From assembly GCA_016712525.1 (NCBI GenBank), contig JADJQX010000007.1, positions 1,612,001 to 1,676,000 on the forward strand: a stretch of 64,000 nt of DNA, in the 5' to 3' direction. The notes beneath the pieces are model-generated. The model saw only the letters and a list, made by a program, of their open reading frames with translations. It made no database searches and was not told the DNA's origin. A program made the position numbers and the translations under genes. This stretch comes from Myxococcales bacterium (GTDB lineage: Bacteria; Myxococcota_A; Polyangia; Polyangiales; Polyangiaceae). Shown here piece after piece: positions 8,356-19,133 of this stretch; position 1 is the stretch's first letter; each line of letters begins with the position of its first letter.

Positions 8356-9699
8356 ACCATCGGAACCTAATGACTTTTTTGCCTTCGCACGCGGGAGGCG
8401 CACGAACGCGAAGAGCGCCGTCCGCACGATCCAATCGAGCGTGGAGCCGAGCCATATTCCGACGAGCCCGAGGCCGAGCGCGTAGGCGAACACCCAGGTC
8501 CCGACGAGCCGCACGAAGAGCGCTCCCACGAGGCTCACGCCGAGCGCCTTCCCGGTAGCCCCCGCCCCTCGTAGGGCCTGAGCGCGCACCACGCCGACCG
8601 CCATGAACGGCTGGGCGAGCACGAGCACCGGCATCGTCGCGAGGCCCGCCGCGAGCACCTTCGGATCGTCGCAGAACGCGGGGAGCACGAGCCCACGCGC
8701 GAGGAACGAGAGCGCACCGAGCCCCGTGAGGGTGAGCACCGCGTAGGTCGTGGCGATGCGCGCGGCGCGAGCCCCCTCCTCCGGCTCGCCTCGCCCGAGG
8801 CGCTGAGCGACGAGCGCGGCGGCCGCGATCCCGAACCCGTCTGCCGAGAGGAAACACACGGACTCGACGCTGATGAGCGCCTGGTTCGCGGCCATCGCGG
8901 TGTCGCCCAGCAGGGCCACCATGCCCGCGTACCCGAGGTAACCGACGTGGTAGACGACGCGCTCCCCGAAGGCCGGAGCCCCGACGCGCACGAGGGGCCG
9001 CACCTCGCCGCGCAGCCCCTCGAAGAGCGACGCGTCGGGGTCGTCCTCGCGGAGCTTTCGTCGCAGGAGCACGAGCAGCACGGCCGACTGGAGCGTGAAC
9101 GAGAGCGCCGTGCTGAGCCCCGCCCCGAGCGCCCCGAGCGCAGGGACCCCGAGCGCTCCGAGGACGAGCACGCGGTTCTGGGCGACGTGGAGCACGTTCA
9201 CGAGGCCGCCCACGACGAGCGGCGTGCGCGTGTCGCCTCGGCCTTGAAACACGGCGATGGCCGCGGTGGAGACGAACACGACGGGCGACGCCGGCAGCAT
9301 CACGCCGAGGTAGCGGGTCGCCTCGCGCACCGCCTCGGGCGACGAGAGCGGCGCCGTCGCGGAGACCGCGCGGAGCACGAGCGGCGTCGCGAGGGCGAGG
9401 GCGACCCCCGACACGAGCGCGAGGGCGAGCGAGACCACGGTGACCCTCCGCGCTTCTTTCTTCCTACCCGCCCCCACATGGAGGCCCACGCGAGCGAGCG
9501 CGCCCACCTCGAACGCCGACACGACGCTGAAGATCGACCACTCGAGGGGTCCTGCGATCTGCATCCCCGCGAGCGAAGCGGCCCCGTGATGCCCGAGCAT
9601 CACGCGATCGACCACGAAGACGAGGGTCTGGAGGAGCGAGCTCACGATCGCCGGCCAGGCGATGCGGCGCACGTCACGCGCGAGGGCGTCGGTGCTCAA
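8257..9699 (-). CDS. MATE-family multidrug/cation antiporter
   Basis: 480 residues with about twelve hydrophobic segments in two similar halves, the MATE layout. Family signatures include PAIVSSLLQTLVFVVDRVMLGH near the N-terminus and GVVRAQALRGAGAT in the second half. MATE proteins export drugs or metabolites in exchange for Na+ or H+ across the inner membrane. The final ~33 residues are polar and Glu/Pro-rich beyond the last helix and are encoded opposite the end of the convergent unknown gene. The downstream end of prkA lies 15 bases upstream of this start. Confidence 0.88.
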   Translation of the reverse strand: MSTDALARDVRRIAWPAIVSSLLQTLVFVVDRVMLGHHGAASLAGMQIAGPLEWSIFSVVSAFEVGALARVGLHVGAGRKKEARRVTVVSLALALVSGVALALATPLVLRAVSATAPLSSPEAVREATRYLGVMLPASPVVFVSTAAIAVFQGRGDTRTPLVVGGLVNVLHVAQNRVLVLGALGVPALGALGAGLSTALSFTLQSAVLLVLLRRKLREDDPDASLFEGLRGEVRPLVRVGAPAFGERVVYHVGYLGYAGMVALLGDTAMAANQALISVESVCFLSADGFGIAAAALVAQRLGRGEPEEGARAARIATTYAVLTLTGLGALSFLARGLVLPAFCDDPKVLAAGLATMPVLVLAQPFMAVGVVRAQALRGAGATGKALGVSLVGALFVRLVGTWVFAYALGLGLVGIWLGSTLDWIVRTALFAFVRLPRAKAKKSLGSDGLGASTGEERLEPGSPAPHAEERAPVDREGRAE

Positions 9700-9714
9700 G
9701 GGGCTCGAGACCGA

Positions 9715-12003
9715 TCAGGCGAAGCGCGTGGCCGCCAACGATGCCGCCGCGTCGGCCGCGCACGCGTCGCAGTAACCGAACATGGACGCGAGGCGATCGA
9801 GGACACCCCGCACCTCGGCGCGCCGCGCGTCGTCGAGGCCGCTCCCACCGTCGCGGACGAACGTCGTGATGTCGCGGACGAGCTTCACGATGACCCCGCG
9901 CTTGCCGGCGAAGACCGCGTCGCGCATGCGCGCGATGCTGCCCGGGAAGACCACCTTGGGATCGATCTTCTCTCCGGGGTGATCGATGGCCCAGGCCGCG
10001 ATCGCCCCGATGACGCCGCGCCGAGCCTCGGCCGCGTCCCCCTTGAGATCGAGCAGCTTCTCGACCTCGCGCATCATGTTCTCGTCGGGCTCCTCGAGCT
10101 CACCGGTCACCTTGTTCCGGATGCGCTCGCGCTTCACCCACACGCTCACGTGCTGCACGTACCGCTCGAAGAGCTCCTCGTAACGGCCCTCCTCGACGAC
10201 GCCGCTCGCCGCGTACATCTCGTGCTCCCACGCCGACGAGAGGCGCTCACGGAGCTCGGCCAAGAAGAGCTTCACGTCGTGGTAGCCCCCCTCCTTCGCG
10301 TCGAGCGCGAGCCACTCGAACTCTTCCTTGCGGGCGCACAAGGCCTCGAGCTCCTTCAGAACGGCCAAAGGGGAGAGGCACGCGTGCGCCTGCGACTGCG
10401 CGGCGTCGAGCAAGAGCACACGCATCTCGCGCGGGCTCGCCCCGACCCGCCCCTCGTACGCGACCGAATCGGCGCTCTCGTCGAAGAGGGCGCGCACGCC
10501 CTGACGGAGCACCTTGGCGGTGTCGTCGTCGAGGCGCTGCGGGACCTTCCCGGTCGCGTAGAGGTCCATCTTCTCGACCGCCGAGAGGCCGAGCGCCGCG
10601 GCTCCGAGCGCCTTCGGGAGGTTCTCGGGATCGGCCTTCTTCATGCGGGTGAGCACGGCGAACTCGGCGGCCATGGCCGTCGCGTGGGGCGCGACGTGTT
10701 TTTGCACTTGGGGAGCGACGTGCGTGTCGTAGATGGCCTTCTCGTGGACGTGGCTCCGCAGGTAAGGCGTGCGCACGAGCTCGAGCCGACCGCGGAAGCT
10801 CGGGAACTCCGGGTGCTCGCGGAAGGCGTCGAGGTGGAGCTCGTTCGCGCTCCCGAGCATGACGCAGTTGAGCTGGACGTTCTGCTGCGTGAGGCTAACT
10901 TCCTGAGTCTCTACGCTGAGTTGCAGGTACTTGAAGGTGTCCAGCGGGCGCTTCAGCAGGTCCGAGAACTCGAGCACGCCGCCCGCCGCTTCGACGAGCT
11001 CGCCCTTCGCTTCGTAGAGCGACAGCGCCTGGAGCGACGCCGGCAGCGCCGAGAGCGACCGGTCCGCGGTGACCTGGCGCTCGGCCGCGTCGACGCTCAT
11101 CTGAGGGCCGATCGTCACGGCGCCCGTGCGGTACCTGTGCGAGATGAAGTAGCGCTCGACGCGGACGTGCTTCAGCACGTCGCGGTAGGAGCCCTTGTAG
11201 CTCGCGAGCAGCGCGTCGAAGATCTGCTGGCTCTTGTGGCAGAGCCGACCGCGCGAGAACCAGTCGGCGAAGGGCTCCGGAATGCCACTCGGGTAGGCCT
11301 TCTCGGTGAGCCTCGTCACGAGCGCGCGCCGCTCCTCGATCGGCACGAGGAAGAGCGGATGATCCCGCACCTCGACGAGCAACTTGGCGTCGAGCTCGTC
11401 GTCGGCGAGGTGGGCGTAGCTCTTCACCTGCGGCCGCGGGCCGTCGTCTCGGCCTCCGCCGAACCCGAGGGTCTGGCGGGTGGTCTTCGACGAGGGGAAC
11501 ACCCAGCTGTACGTGTAGAGCGCCCCTTCGGGGAGGGTCGAGTAGTGCTCGAGCGCACGCAAGATGCACCCCGTGAGGGTGCTCTTCGCCGAGCCGTTCG
11601 GCCCGTGGAGAAGCACGAGCCGATTCGGCCGGCCCTCCCGCGCGAAATTCGAGAGCGCGCGGTACATCTCTTCTTGAACGGGCTCCTGCCCTACGAGCCC
11701 CGCGCGGCGAGCCGCGATCGAGTCGGCGTGCCCTGCGCCGCCGGCGTCCTCGAACGGCAGGTCGAACAAGTTGTACCGGGTGTGCTCCCCCCACGGGTGG
11801 CGCACGGTCGTCGTCCCGTAGTGGTCGAAGACGTCGCGCACGTACCGGCTCGCGTCGCGCGCGTGGCGCACCGGGTCCTCGGCGAAGAGCTCGAGGTACT
11901 CGTCGAACGAGAGCACCCAGCGGCCCTCGTCGTAGCGACGCTTGACACTCTCGGCAACCTTCGCGAGCTCGGCGGCGCCCGGCCCACGATCGTCGTTCGT
12001 CAT
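9715..12003 (-). CDS. prkA: PrkA-type AAA+ serine protein kinase
   Basis: About 762 residues. The N-terminal half is a PrkA AAA domain with a Walker A motif GPNGSAKST (near residue 140) and the family phrase FSRGRLCHKSQQIFDALL. The C-terminal ~250 residues match the PrkA C-terminal domain. In other bacteria PrkA (YeaG) works with DUF444 (YeaH) and SpoVR (YcgB) in starvation or sporulation responses, and both partner genes occur 12-15 kb downstream here. ATG at 12003 (MTNDDRG) was preferred over a frame-extending start at 12042; neither has a strong ribosome site. Confidence 0.92.
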   Translation of the reverse strand: MTNDDRGPGAAELAKVAESVKRRYDEGRWVLSFDEYLELFAEDPVRHARDASRYVRDVFDHYGTTTVRHPWGEHTRYNLFDLPFEDAGGAGHADSIAARRAGLVGQEPVQEEMYRALSNFAREGRPNRLVLLHGPNGSAKSTLTGCILRALEHYSTLPEGALYTYSWVFPSSKTTRQTLGFGGGRDDGPRPQVKSYAHLADDELDAKLLVEVRDHPLFLVPIEERRALVTRLTEKAYPSGIPEPFADWFSRGRLCHKSQQIFDALLASYKGSYRDVLKHVRVERYFISHRYRTGAVTIGPQMSVDAAERQVTADRSLSALPASLQALSLYEAKGELVEAAGGVLEFSDLLKRPLDTFKYLQLSVETQEVSLTQQNVQLNCVMLGSANELHLDAFREHPEFPSFRGRLELVRTPYLRSHVHEKAIYDTHVAPQVQKHVAPHATAMAAEFAVLTRMKKADPENLPKALGAAALGLSAVEKMDLYATGKVPQRLDDDTAKVLRQGVRALFDESADSVAYEGRVGASPREMRVLLLDAAQSQAHACLSPLAVLKELEALCARKEEFEWLALDAKEGGYHDVKLFLAELRERLSSAWEHEMYAASGVVEEGRYEELFERYVQHVSVWVKRERIRNKVTGELEEPDENMMREVEKLLDLKGDAAEARRGVIGAIAAWAIDHPGEKIDPKVVFPGSIARMRDAVFAGKRGVIVKLVRDITTFVRDGGSGLDDARRAEVRGVLDRLASMFGYCDACAADAAASLAATRFA

Positions 12004-12099
12004 GCGAGAAAGGTACGGTAGCGACCCGGGCTCACAAAGCACGAAAGCACCGCATGCCGAGCATGCGATGCCTTCGTGACGCCGAACGGCGCGGGACGA

Positions 12100-12417
12100 T
12101 CAGAGGCTGACGTTCGCCGAGAACGGCTCGCACTTGTCGCCCGAGCAGAGGGCGCCCTTGAGCTCGCACGCGCCCGAGCCACCCGACACCGAGGCCGACG
12201 TCTCCGAGAGGGAGAACTTCGACTTGTCGAGCGTGGTGCCGCCGCACTTGAGCTTCCAGGGGAAGTCCTTGTTGATGTGCCACGCGCCCTTGGGGGTCAC
12301 CGTGACTTTGCCGCCGCCGGCCGCGACCGAGTAGTTCTCTCCGCCCGCGCTCGCGCCGAACGCGACGAGGAGACCGGAAATCGCACACGCCGCGCCAAGG
12401 ATCTTCGGAAGTCGCAT
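12100..12417 (-). CDS. Small exported protein of unknown function
   Basis: 105 residues with a clear Sec signal peptide (ILGAACAISGLLVAFGASAG). The mature part is about 80 residues, Gly/Ser/Lys-rich with two Cys pairs (LKCGG; ACELKGALCSGDKCE), probably a small disulphide-bonded beta protein. The start is well supported by AAGGAGAGAG 7 bases upstream. No family recognised. The gene stands alone, with a hairpin in its upstream region. Confidence 0.7.
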   Translation of the reverse strand: MRLPKILGAACAISGLLVAFGASAGGENYSVAAGGGKVTVTPKGAWHINKDFPWKLKCGGTTLDKSKFSLSETSASVSGGSGACELKGALCSGDKCEPFSANVSL

Positions 12418-12781
12418 CGTTCTCTCTCCTTCGCCTCTCAGAGGAAGCTTTGTCGTTCGATTAGCGTCCCCTCGAAGGGGGAGCGGGGTCAAGGGCCAAG
12501 CTCGTCGGTGACGAGCTCGAAAGGTGCGGACGGAGCCGCGTGGGATACCGGCCAGCAGCTCCGGCAAGCTTTGCACCTAAGGCGCGCCACTCGGACGCAT
12601 GGGGTCAGACGGAGGCTTCCGAGGGCTATTCAGGGTCAGGACGATTCGATCGCGTTTTGGTAGGAGAGACAACTACACACGGAACTTTGCGGAATCGTAG
12701 GGGAATTTGTGGATCCTTCGTTCCCCGGGGTGGGAAGTTTTCCCCCCACCCCCTTGACGGCGCGCGGCCCTGTATCGCGTG
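12418..12781. other. Intergenic region without a gene
   Basis: I see no plausible coding frame. It holds the leader of the small exported protein, including a 5-bp hairpin CCCCT/AGGGG at 12468-12480. A G/C-tract hairpin GGGGTGGG/CCCACCCC at 12727-12752 lies 30 bases past the stop of the minus-strand lipoprotein gene and may terminate it, although no T-tract follows. The middle (12540-12720) shows nothing identifiable. Confidence 0.5.
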
Positions 12782-13528
12782 TCAGCGCGCGTAGATCTCG
12801 AGCTCGGGGCCCTTCTGCGCCCCTCGCGCGGGCACGAGGGCGACGTAGAGCGGAGTGCCATCGCGGACCTCCGCGACGATGCCGATGCCATGGTCGTTGA
12901 CGCGCTTCTTTCCGAGCGCGGCCACGATCTCGCGCACGTCGATCCGCACCACGTCGCCCGAGACGGGGAGCGCGCGGGTCGTCGGCGTGAGCACGTCTCC
13001 GAGCCGAGGCGCACGCGACGCGACGAGCGTGCGTGAGTCCCATGGCTCCTCGATCCGCCTCGCCTCGAGGAGGACCGGGGCTGCCGGTGCGTCCGTGCCT
13101 TGGGCGCGCCGGAGCACAACGTAGGCCTCGACGAGATCCGACGGAGGCACCACACCTTCGAAGCGGAGGAGGAGCGTCCCGCCACCCCTCGCGCCGAACC
13201 CGACCGTCTCGGGGAGGGCCCCTGGAGGGAGGTCGGCCGAAGCTCCCCCGACCCACGCGACGTCGCTCGCGGCGTAGACCCTACGCTTCACGACGGGCGC
13301 GCCGGCGTCGTCGACCTCGAAGAGCCGCACGGCCCCTTTGGGAGGGACGCAGCGCCCCGTCACACAGGCGAGGCCCGGTGAGCACGGGTCGTCGACGGCG
13401 CACATGCGCTCGCGGGGCGCGCACGACGACGTGAGCGCCGCGATGGCGACGAGCGCCGCGCCGAACGAGATCGAGATGGGGGCCGGCTTCTCGGAGAGAG
13501 GGAGCGAGGCATGGGCGTGCAGGGACAC
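12782..13528 (-). CDS. Lipoprotein with a beta-rich domain, function unknown
   Basis: About 248 residues. The N-terminus has a hydrophobic stretch and a lipobox (ALTSSC), followed by a short Cys-rich module (CAVDDPCSPGLACVTGRCVPP) typical of myxobacterial surface lipoproteins. The remaining ~190 residues look like a beta-sandwich resembling DNRLRE/DUF7594-type modules (LLLRFEGVVPPSDLVEAYVVL; VVRIDVREIVAAL), but I could not confirm this. GTG at 13528 was chosen because it immediately precedes the signal; the frame upstream is only a shadow of non-coding sequence. Confidence 0.65.
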   Translation of the reverse strand: MSLHAHASLPLSEKPAPISISFGAALVAIAALTSSCAPRERMCAVDDPCSPGLACVTGRCVPPKGAVRLFEVDDAGAPVVKRRVYAASDVAWVGGASADLPPGALPETVGFGARGGGTLLLRFEGVVPPSDLVEAYVVLRRAQGTDAPAAPVLLEARRIEEPWDSRTLVASRAPRLGDVLTPTTRALPVSGDVVRIDVREIVAALGKKRVNDHGIGIVAEVRDGTPLYVALVPARGAQKGPELEIYAR

Positions 13529-13607
13529 GCCCCGATCATACGCCCGAAGGCCGGAGCGCTCCGAAAAAAGCCGCGGAAGCGTTCCCCGGACGACGGCGAG
13601 TCGGCCT

Positions 13608-15697
<2,090 letters not shown>

Positions 15698-15701
15698 GCG
15701 C

Positions 15702-16841
15702 GTGAGCCTCGAGGGTCGCTCGCTCGGGCGCTATTCGGACCTGCGGATCCTCGGCGAGGGAGGCATGGGGCGGGTGTTCCTGGCCACCGACGGCGTGCTC
15801 GGGCGTAAGGTGGCCATCAAGGTGCTCCGCGACGACCTCGGGCTCGGCGCCGAGGCGCGCGCCCACCTCGACGCGCGGCTCCGCATCGAAGCGCGCGCGG
15901 CGGCCCTCGTCACGCACCCGAACGTCGTCGTGCTGCACGACATGGGCGACGACCCCGAGGTCGGCCTCTACCTCGTCTTCGAGCACGTCGACGGGCCGTC
16001 CCTGCGCGCGCGCCTCGAGAAGGGTCCGCTCACGTTGCCCGACGTCGTGCGGCTCGCGAAGGAGCTCGGCAGCGCGCTCGACGCGGCCCACGACGCGGGC
16101 GTCCTGCATCGCGACGTCAAACCCGAGAACGTCTTCCTCGCTCCTTTCGGCGCGAAGATCGGCGACTTCGGCATCGCCCGTGTGCCCGACGCGAGCGTCA
16201 CACGGACGGGCATGGGCGTCGTCGGCACGCCGGCGTACGCCGCCCCCGAGGTGCTCCGAGGGAAGGACCCGAGCCCGTCGCCGAAGGCCGATCAGTTCTC
16301 GCTCGCCGCGACCGTGTACGAGGCCCTCACCGGCGAGCGCGCGTTCCCGGGCGACGATCTCATCAGCGTGGCCGCGCAGATCGGCCAGAGCACCCCCGCC
16401 GAGGTCACCCGACATGATCTCCCACGCGAAGCCGCCAACCAGGCGACGGCCGTGCTCCGGCGAGGCATGGCGAAGGATCCGGCGGCGCGTTTCGGCTCGT
16501 GCACGGAGCTCGCCGACGCGCTCGAGGCGGCCCTCGGGTCGAGCGCGATCGCACCCACGGTCCCGTCCGCGAGGCGCGAGGCGCGGCCCGGGCGCTCTCT
16601 CTCCGTCCTCCTCGGGCTCGTGATCGTGATGGGCCTCGCCGCCATCGTGCTCACGCGCGCGACGGGCCAAAAAACCCCCGGTCCGCCCGCTTCCGACGAG
16701 CCCCCGACCAAGCCATTGCCCAAGCCGAAGCCTCACGCGGTCAAACCCCCACCGAAGCCCCAAGAGCCCAAGGGCGCCGACGCCACGCCCCCTCCCCAGG
16801 CGCCCGCGTCCGAGCCCGACGGCGGCCCCGAATCTCCCTGA
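15702..16841 (+). CDS. Membrane-anchored Ser/Thr protein kinase (Hanks type)
   Basis: 379 residues. The kinase domain covers ~10-275: Gly-loop GEGGMGRV, ATP lysine K40 (VAIKVL), catalytic loop HRDVKPEN, DFG in GDFGIARV, and APEVL of the activation segment. A single transmembrane helix (LLGLVIVMGLAAIVL) is followed by a short Pro/Lys-rich tail of ~60 residues without a recognisable sensor domain. The GTG start lies 4 bases after the DppF-like stop, so it is probably co-transcribed with the two ABC ATPases and may respond to or regulate that transporter; this is inference from position. Confidence 0.9.
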   Translation: MSLEGRSLGRYSDLRILGEGGMGRVFLATDGVLGRKVAIKVLRDDLGLGAEARAHLDARLRIEARAAALVTHPNVVVLHDMGDDPEVGLYLVFEHVDGPSLRARLEKGPLTLPDVVRLAKELGSALDAAHDAGVLHRDVKPENVFLAPFGAKIGDFGIARVPDASVTRTGMGVVGTPAYAAPEVLRGKDPSPSPKADQFSLAATVYEALTGERAFPGDDLISVAAQIGQSTPAEVTRHDLPREAANQATAVLRRGMAKDPAARFGSCTELADALEAALGSSAIAPTVPSARREARPGRSLSVLLGLVIVMGLAAIVLTRATGQKTPGPPASDEPPTKPLPKPKPHAVKPPPKPQEPKGADATPPPQAPASEPDGGPESP

Positions 16842-17038
16842 CGCGCACGCGACCTCAGCCTTCGTTACGACGCACCGTGGCGGTGTTTTTCGTGACATTT
16901 TGCTAGCGAAGGGCCCATGGGGGCCTGCTAGGAACGAGGCTCTCGTCCCGATGCCGTCCGCGTTGCCGGCCTCGCGATCGCCGCCACGCCGCACCGACGG
17001 CGGGTGGACCCGTGTCGCGAAGCGTCATCGGTACACGT

Positions 17039-17068
17039 TTGAATCTTCCATGGGAATTGAGCTATGGG
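17039..17068 (+). promoter_or_regulatory. Possible promoter of the pdh operon
   Basis: TTGAAT (17039-17044), 18-bp spacer, TATGGG (17063-17068), 51 bases before the E1alpha start. The spacer also holds direct repeats ATGGGAA spaced 14 bases apart. The -10 match is modest. The rest of the 277-base gap after the kinase gene shows nothing definite. Confidence 0.3.
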
Positions 17069-17118
17069 AACGCGCGTACCTCTGAAATGAGTTACGCCCT
17101 TCAAGGAGCCCCGCCGAC

Positions 17119-18129
17119 ATGAGCGAATCGCCCTCCATCCCGCCCCCGAACACGGTGGTCCCGCCTCCTTCGCCGGAGCACCTCGCCGAGCTCTATCGGC
17201 AAATGTTCCTCATTCGCCGGCTCGAAGAAGAGGCCGCGCGCGCGTACGCGCAGGGGAAGATCGGCGGATTTTTGCACCTCTATATCGGGCAAGAGGCCGT
17301 CGCGGTCGGCGCGTGCGCGGCCCTCCGCCCGGAGGACTACGTCGTCACGACCTACCGCGATCACGGCATGGCGATCGCGAAGGGCATGAGCGCGAAGGCC
17401 ATGATGGCCGAGCTCTACGGCAAAAAGACCGGATGCTCGAAGGGCCTCGGCGGCTCGATGCACATGTTCGACGCGGCCAACAACATGCTCGGCGGCTACG
17501 GCATCGTCGGGGCGCACATCCCGCTCGCGGCCGGCGCGGCGTTCGCGTCGAAGTACCGCGGCGACGGGCGCGTGACCCTCTGCTTCTACGGCGAGGGTGC
17601 GGTCTCCATCGGCGGCTTCCACGAGGGCGTCTCGCTCGCGGCGCTGTGGAAGCTCCCGATCGTGTTCATCTGCGAGAACAACGAGTACTCGATGGGCACG
17701 CCGCTCTCGCGCAGCATGTCGGTCGAGGACACGTCGCTGAAGGCGCTCGGCTACGGCGTCGAGCGGGACCGCTTCTTCGCCGACGACGTGAGCCTCGTCG
17801 AGCACCGCATCGCCGCGGCGGTGAAGCGCGCGCGCGAAGAGTCGCAGCCCACCGTGATCGAGGTGCGCACCTACAGGTTCCGCGGGCACAGCATGAGCGA
17901 CCCCGCGAAGTACCGCACGTCGAGCGAGGTCGAGGAGCACAAGCGCCGCGATCCCATCCTGCTCGCTCGCCGCGACCTCCTCACCATGATCGGCGAGGAG
18001 CGCGTCTCCGCGATCGACGCCGAGGTCGAGACCGAGGTGAAGGACGCGGTGAAGTTCGCCGAAGAGAGCCCCGAGCCCGACGCTAGCGTGCTCGAGCCCA
18101 CCACCTACGACGGCCCGTTCGCCGCCTGA
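17119..18129 (+). CDS. pdhA: Pyruvate dehydrogenase E1 component, alpha subunit
   Basis: 336 residues, normal for the alpha chain of heterotetrameric E1. It contains the thiamine diphosphate motif GDGRVTLCFYGEGA ending in ENNEYSMGT, the GGSMHMFD segment near the active site and the RGHSMSDP phosphorylation-loop motif. With the beta chain it decarboxylates pyruvate and reductively acetylates the E2 lipoyl group in the cytoplasm. First gene of the E1alpha-E1beta-E2 operon (13- and 4-base gaps). Start chosen from AAGGAG upstream. No E3 gene follows. Confidence 0.94.
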   Translation: MSESPSIPPPNTVVPPPSPEHLAELYRQMFLIRRLEEEAARAYAQGKIGGFLHLYIGQEAVAVGACAALRPEDYVVTTYRDHGMAIAKGMSAKAMMAELYGKKTGCSKGLGGSMHMFDAANNMLGGYGIVGAHIPLAAGAAFASKYRGDGRVTLCFYGEGAVSIGGFHEGVSLAALWKLPIVFICENNEYSMGTPLSRSMSVEDTSLKALGYGVERDRFFADDVSLVEHRIAAAVKRAREESQPTVIEVRTYRFRGHSMSDPAKYRTSSEVEEHKRRDPILLARRDLLTMIGEERVSAIDAEVETEVKDAVKFAEESPEPDASVLEPTTYDGPFAA

Positions 18130-18142
18130 GAGGACCTGACCT

Positions 18143-19129
18143 ATGCGAAGCTTGAGGTACCGCGAGGCCCTACGCGAAGCGATGATCGAGGAGATGGAGC
18201 GCGACGACCGCGTCTTTCTCATGGGCGAAGAGGTCGGCCACTACCAGGGCGCCTACAAAGTGTCGGAGGGGATGCTCGAGAAGTTCGGAGAGAGGCGCGT
18301 CATCGACACGCCCATCGCCGAGGCAGGGTTCGCCGGCATCGGCGTCGGCGCCGCGATGGTCGGGCTCCGTCCGATCATCGAGTTCATGACGTGGAATTTC
18401 TCGGCCGTCGCGTTCGATCAGATCCTGAACAGCGCGGCCAAGGTCCGCCAGATGTCGGGTGGCCAGTTCAACTGCCCGATCGTGTTCCGCGGGCCGAACG
18501 CGAGCGCGAAGCAGGTCGGGAGCCAGCACTCGCACGCGATGGAGCACTTCTACGCGCACGTCCCCGGATTGAAGGTCGTGGCGCCCGCGTTCCCCGCCGA
18601 CGCGAAGGGCCTCATGAAGGCCGCCATCCGTGACGACAACCCCGTGCTCTTCATGGAATCCGAGACGCTCTACTCCGTGAAGGGAGACGTCCCGGACGGC
18701 CTCGACGCCATGGAGATCGGCAAGGCGAACGTGGTGCGCGAGGGCAAAGACTGCACGATCGTGACCTACTCGCGCATGACCCACGTGTCGCTCGAGGCCG
18801 CCGAGCTGCTCGAAAAAGAGGGCATCTCGTGCGAGGTCGTCGACCTTCGCTCGCTGCGCCCGCTCGACGAGGCCACGGTGGTGCGCTCGGTCCGCAAGAC
18901 GCACCGCTGCGTGGTCGTGCACGAGGGCTGGCCCTACGGTGGCGTCGGCGCGGAGGTCTCCGATCGTGTGCAGCGCCTCGCGTTCGACTGGCTCGACGCC
19001 CCCATCCTACGTGTAACCACACTCGACGTGCCCATGCCGTACAACGCGAAGCTCGAGCAAGAGGTGATGCCGCAGAAAGAGCGCATCGTCTCCACCGTGA
19101 AGCGCGCCGTCACGCGCGGGAGAGGCTGA
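18143..19129 (+). CDS. pdhB: Pyruvate dehydrogenase E1 component, beta subunit
   Basis: 328 residues. The family landmarks MGEEVGHYQGAYKVSEG, DTPIAEAGFAGIGVGAAM, the FRGPNASAKQVGSQHSH segment and the C-terminal domain VVHEGWPYGGVGAEVSD are all present. It forms the alpha2beta2 E1 heterotetramer with the preceding gene product and contributes to the ThDP site. An AGAGGACC ribosome site precedes the ATG. The E2 gene begins 4 bases downstream. Confidence 0.94.
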   Translation: MRSLRYREALREAMIEEMERDDRVFLMGEEVGHYQGAYKVSEGMLEKFGERRVIDTPIAEAGFAGIGVGAAMVGLRPIIEFMTWNFSAVAFDQILNSAAKVRQMSGGQFNCPIVFRGPNASAKQVGSQHSHAMEHFYAHVPGLKVVAPAFPADAKGLMKAAIRDDNPVLFMESETLYSVKGDVPDGLDAMEIGKANVVREGKDCTIVTYSRMTHVSLEAAELLEKEGISCEVVDLRSLRPLDEATVVRSVRKTHRCVVVHEGWPYGGVGAEVSDRVQRLAFDWLDAPILRVTTLDVPMPYNAKLEQEVMPQKERIVSTVKRAVTRGRG

Positions 19130-19133
19130 AATC

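Noticed and set aside
8947..12021. 1024-codon plus-strand open frame
   Set aside because: Antisense to the MATE exporter and prkA. The composition is the usual Arg/His/Glu/Leu shadow pattern with no recognisable domain.
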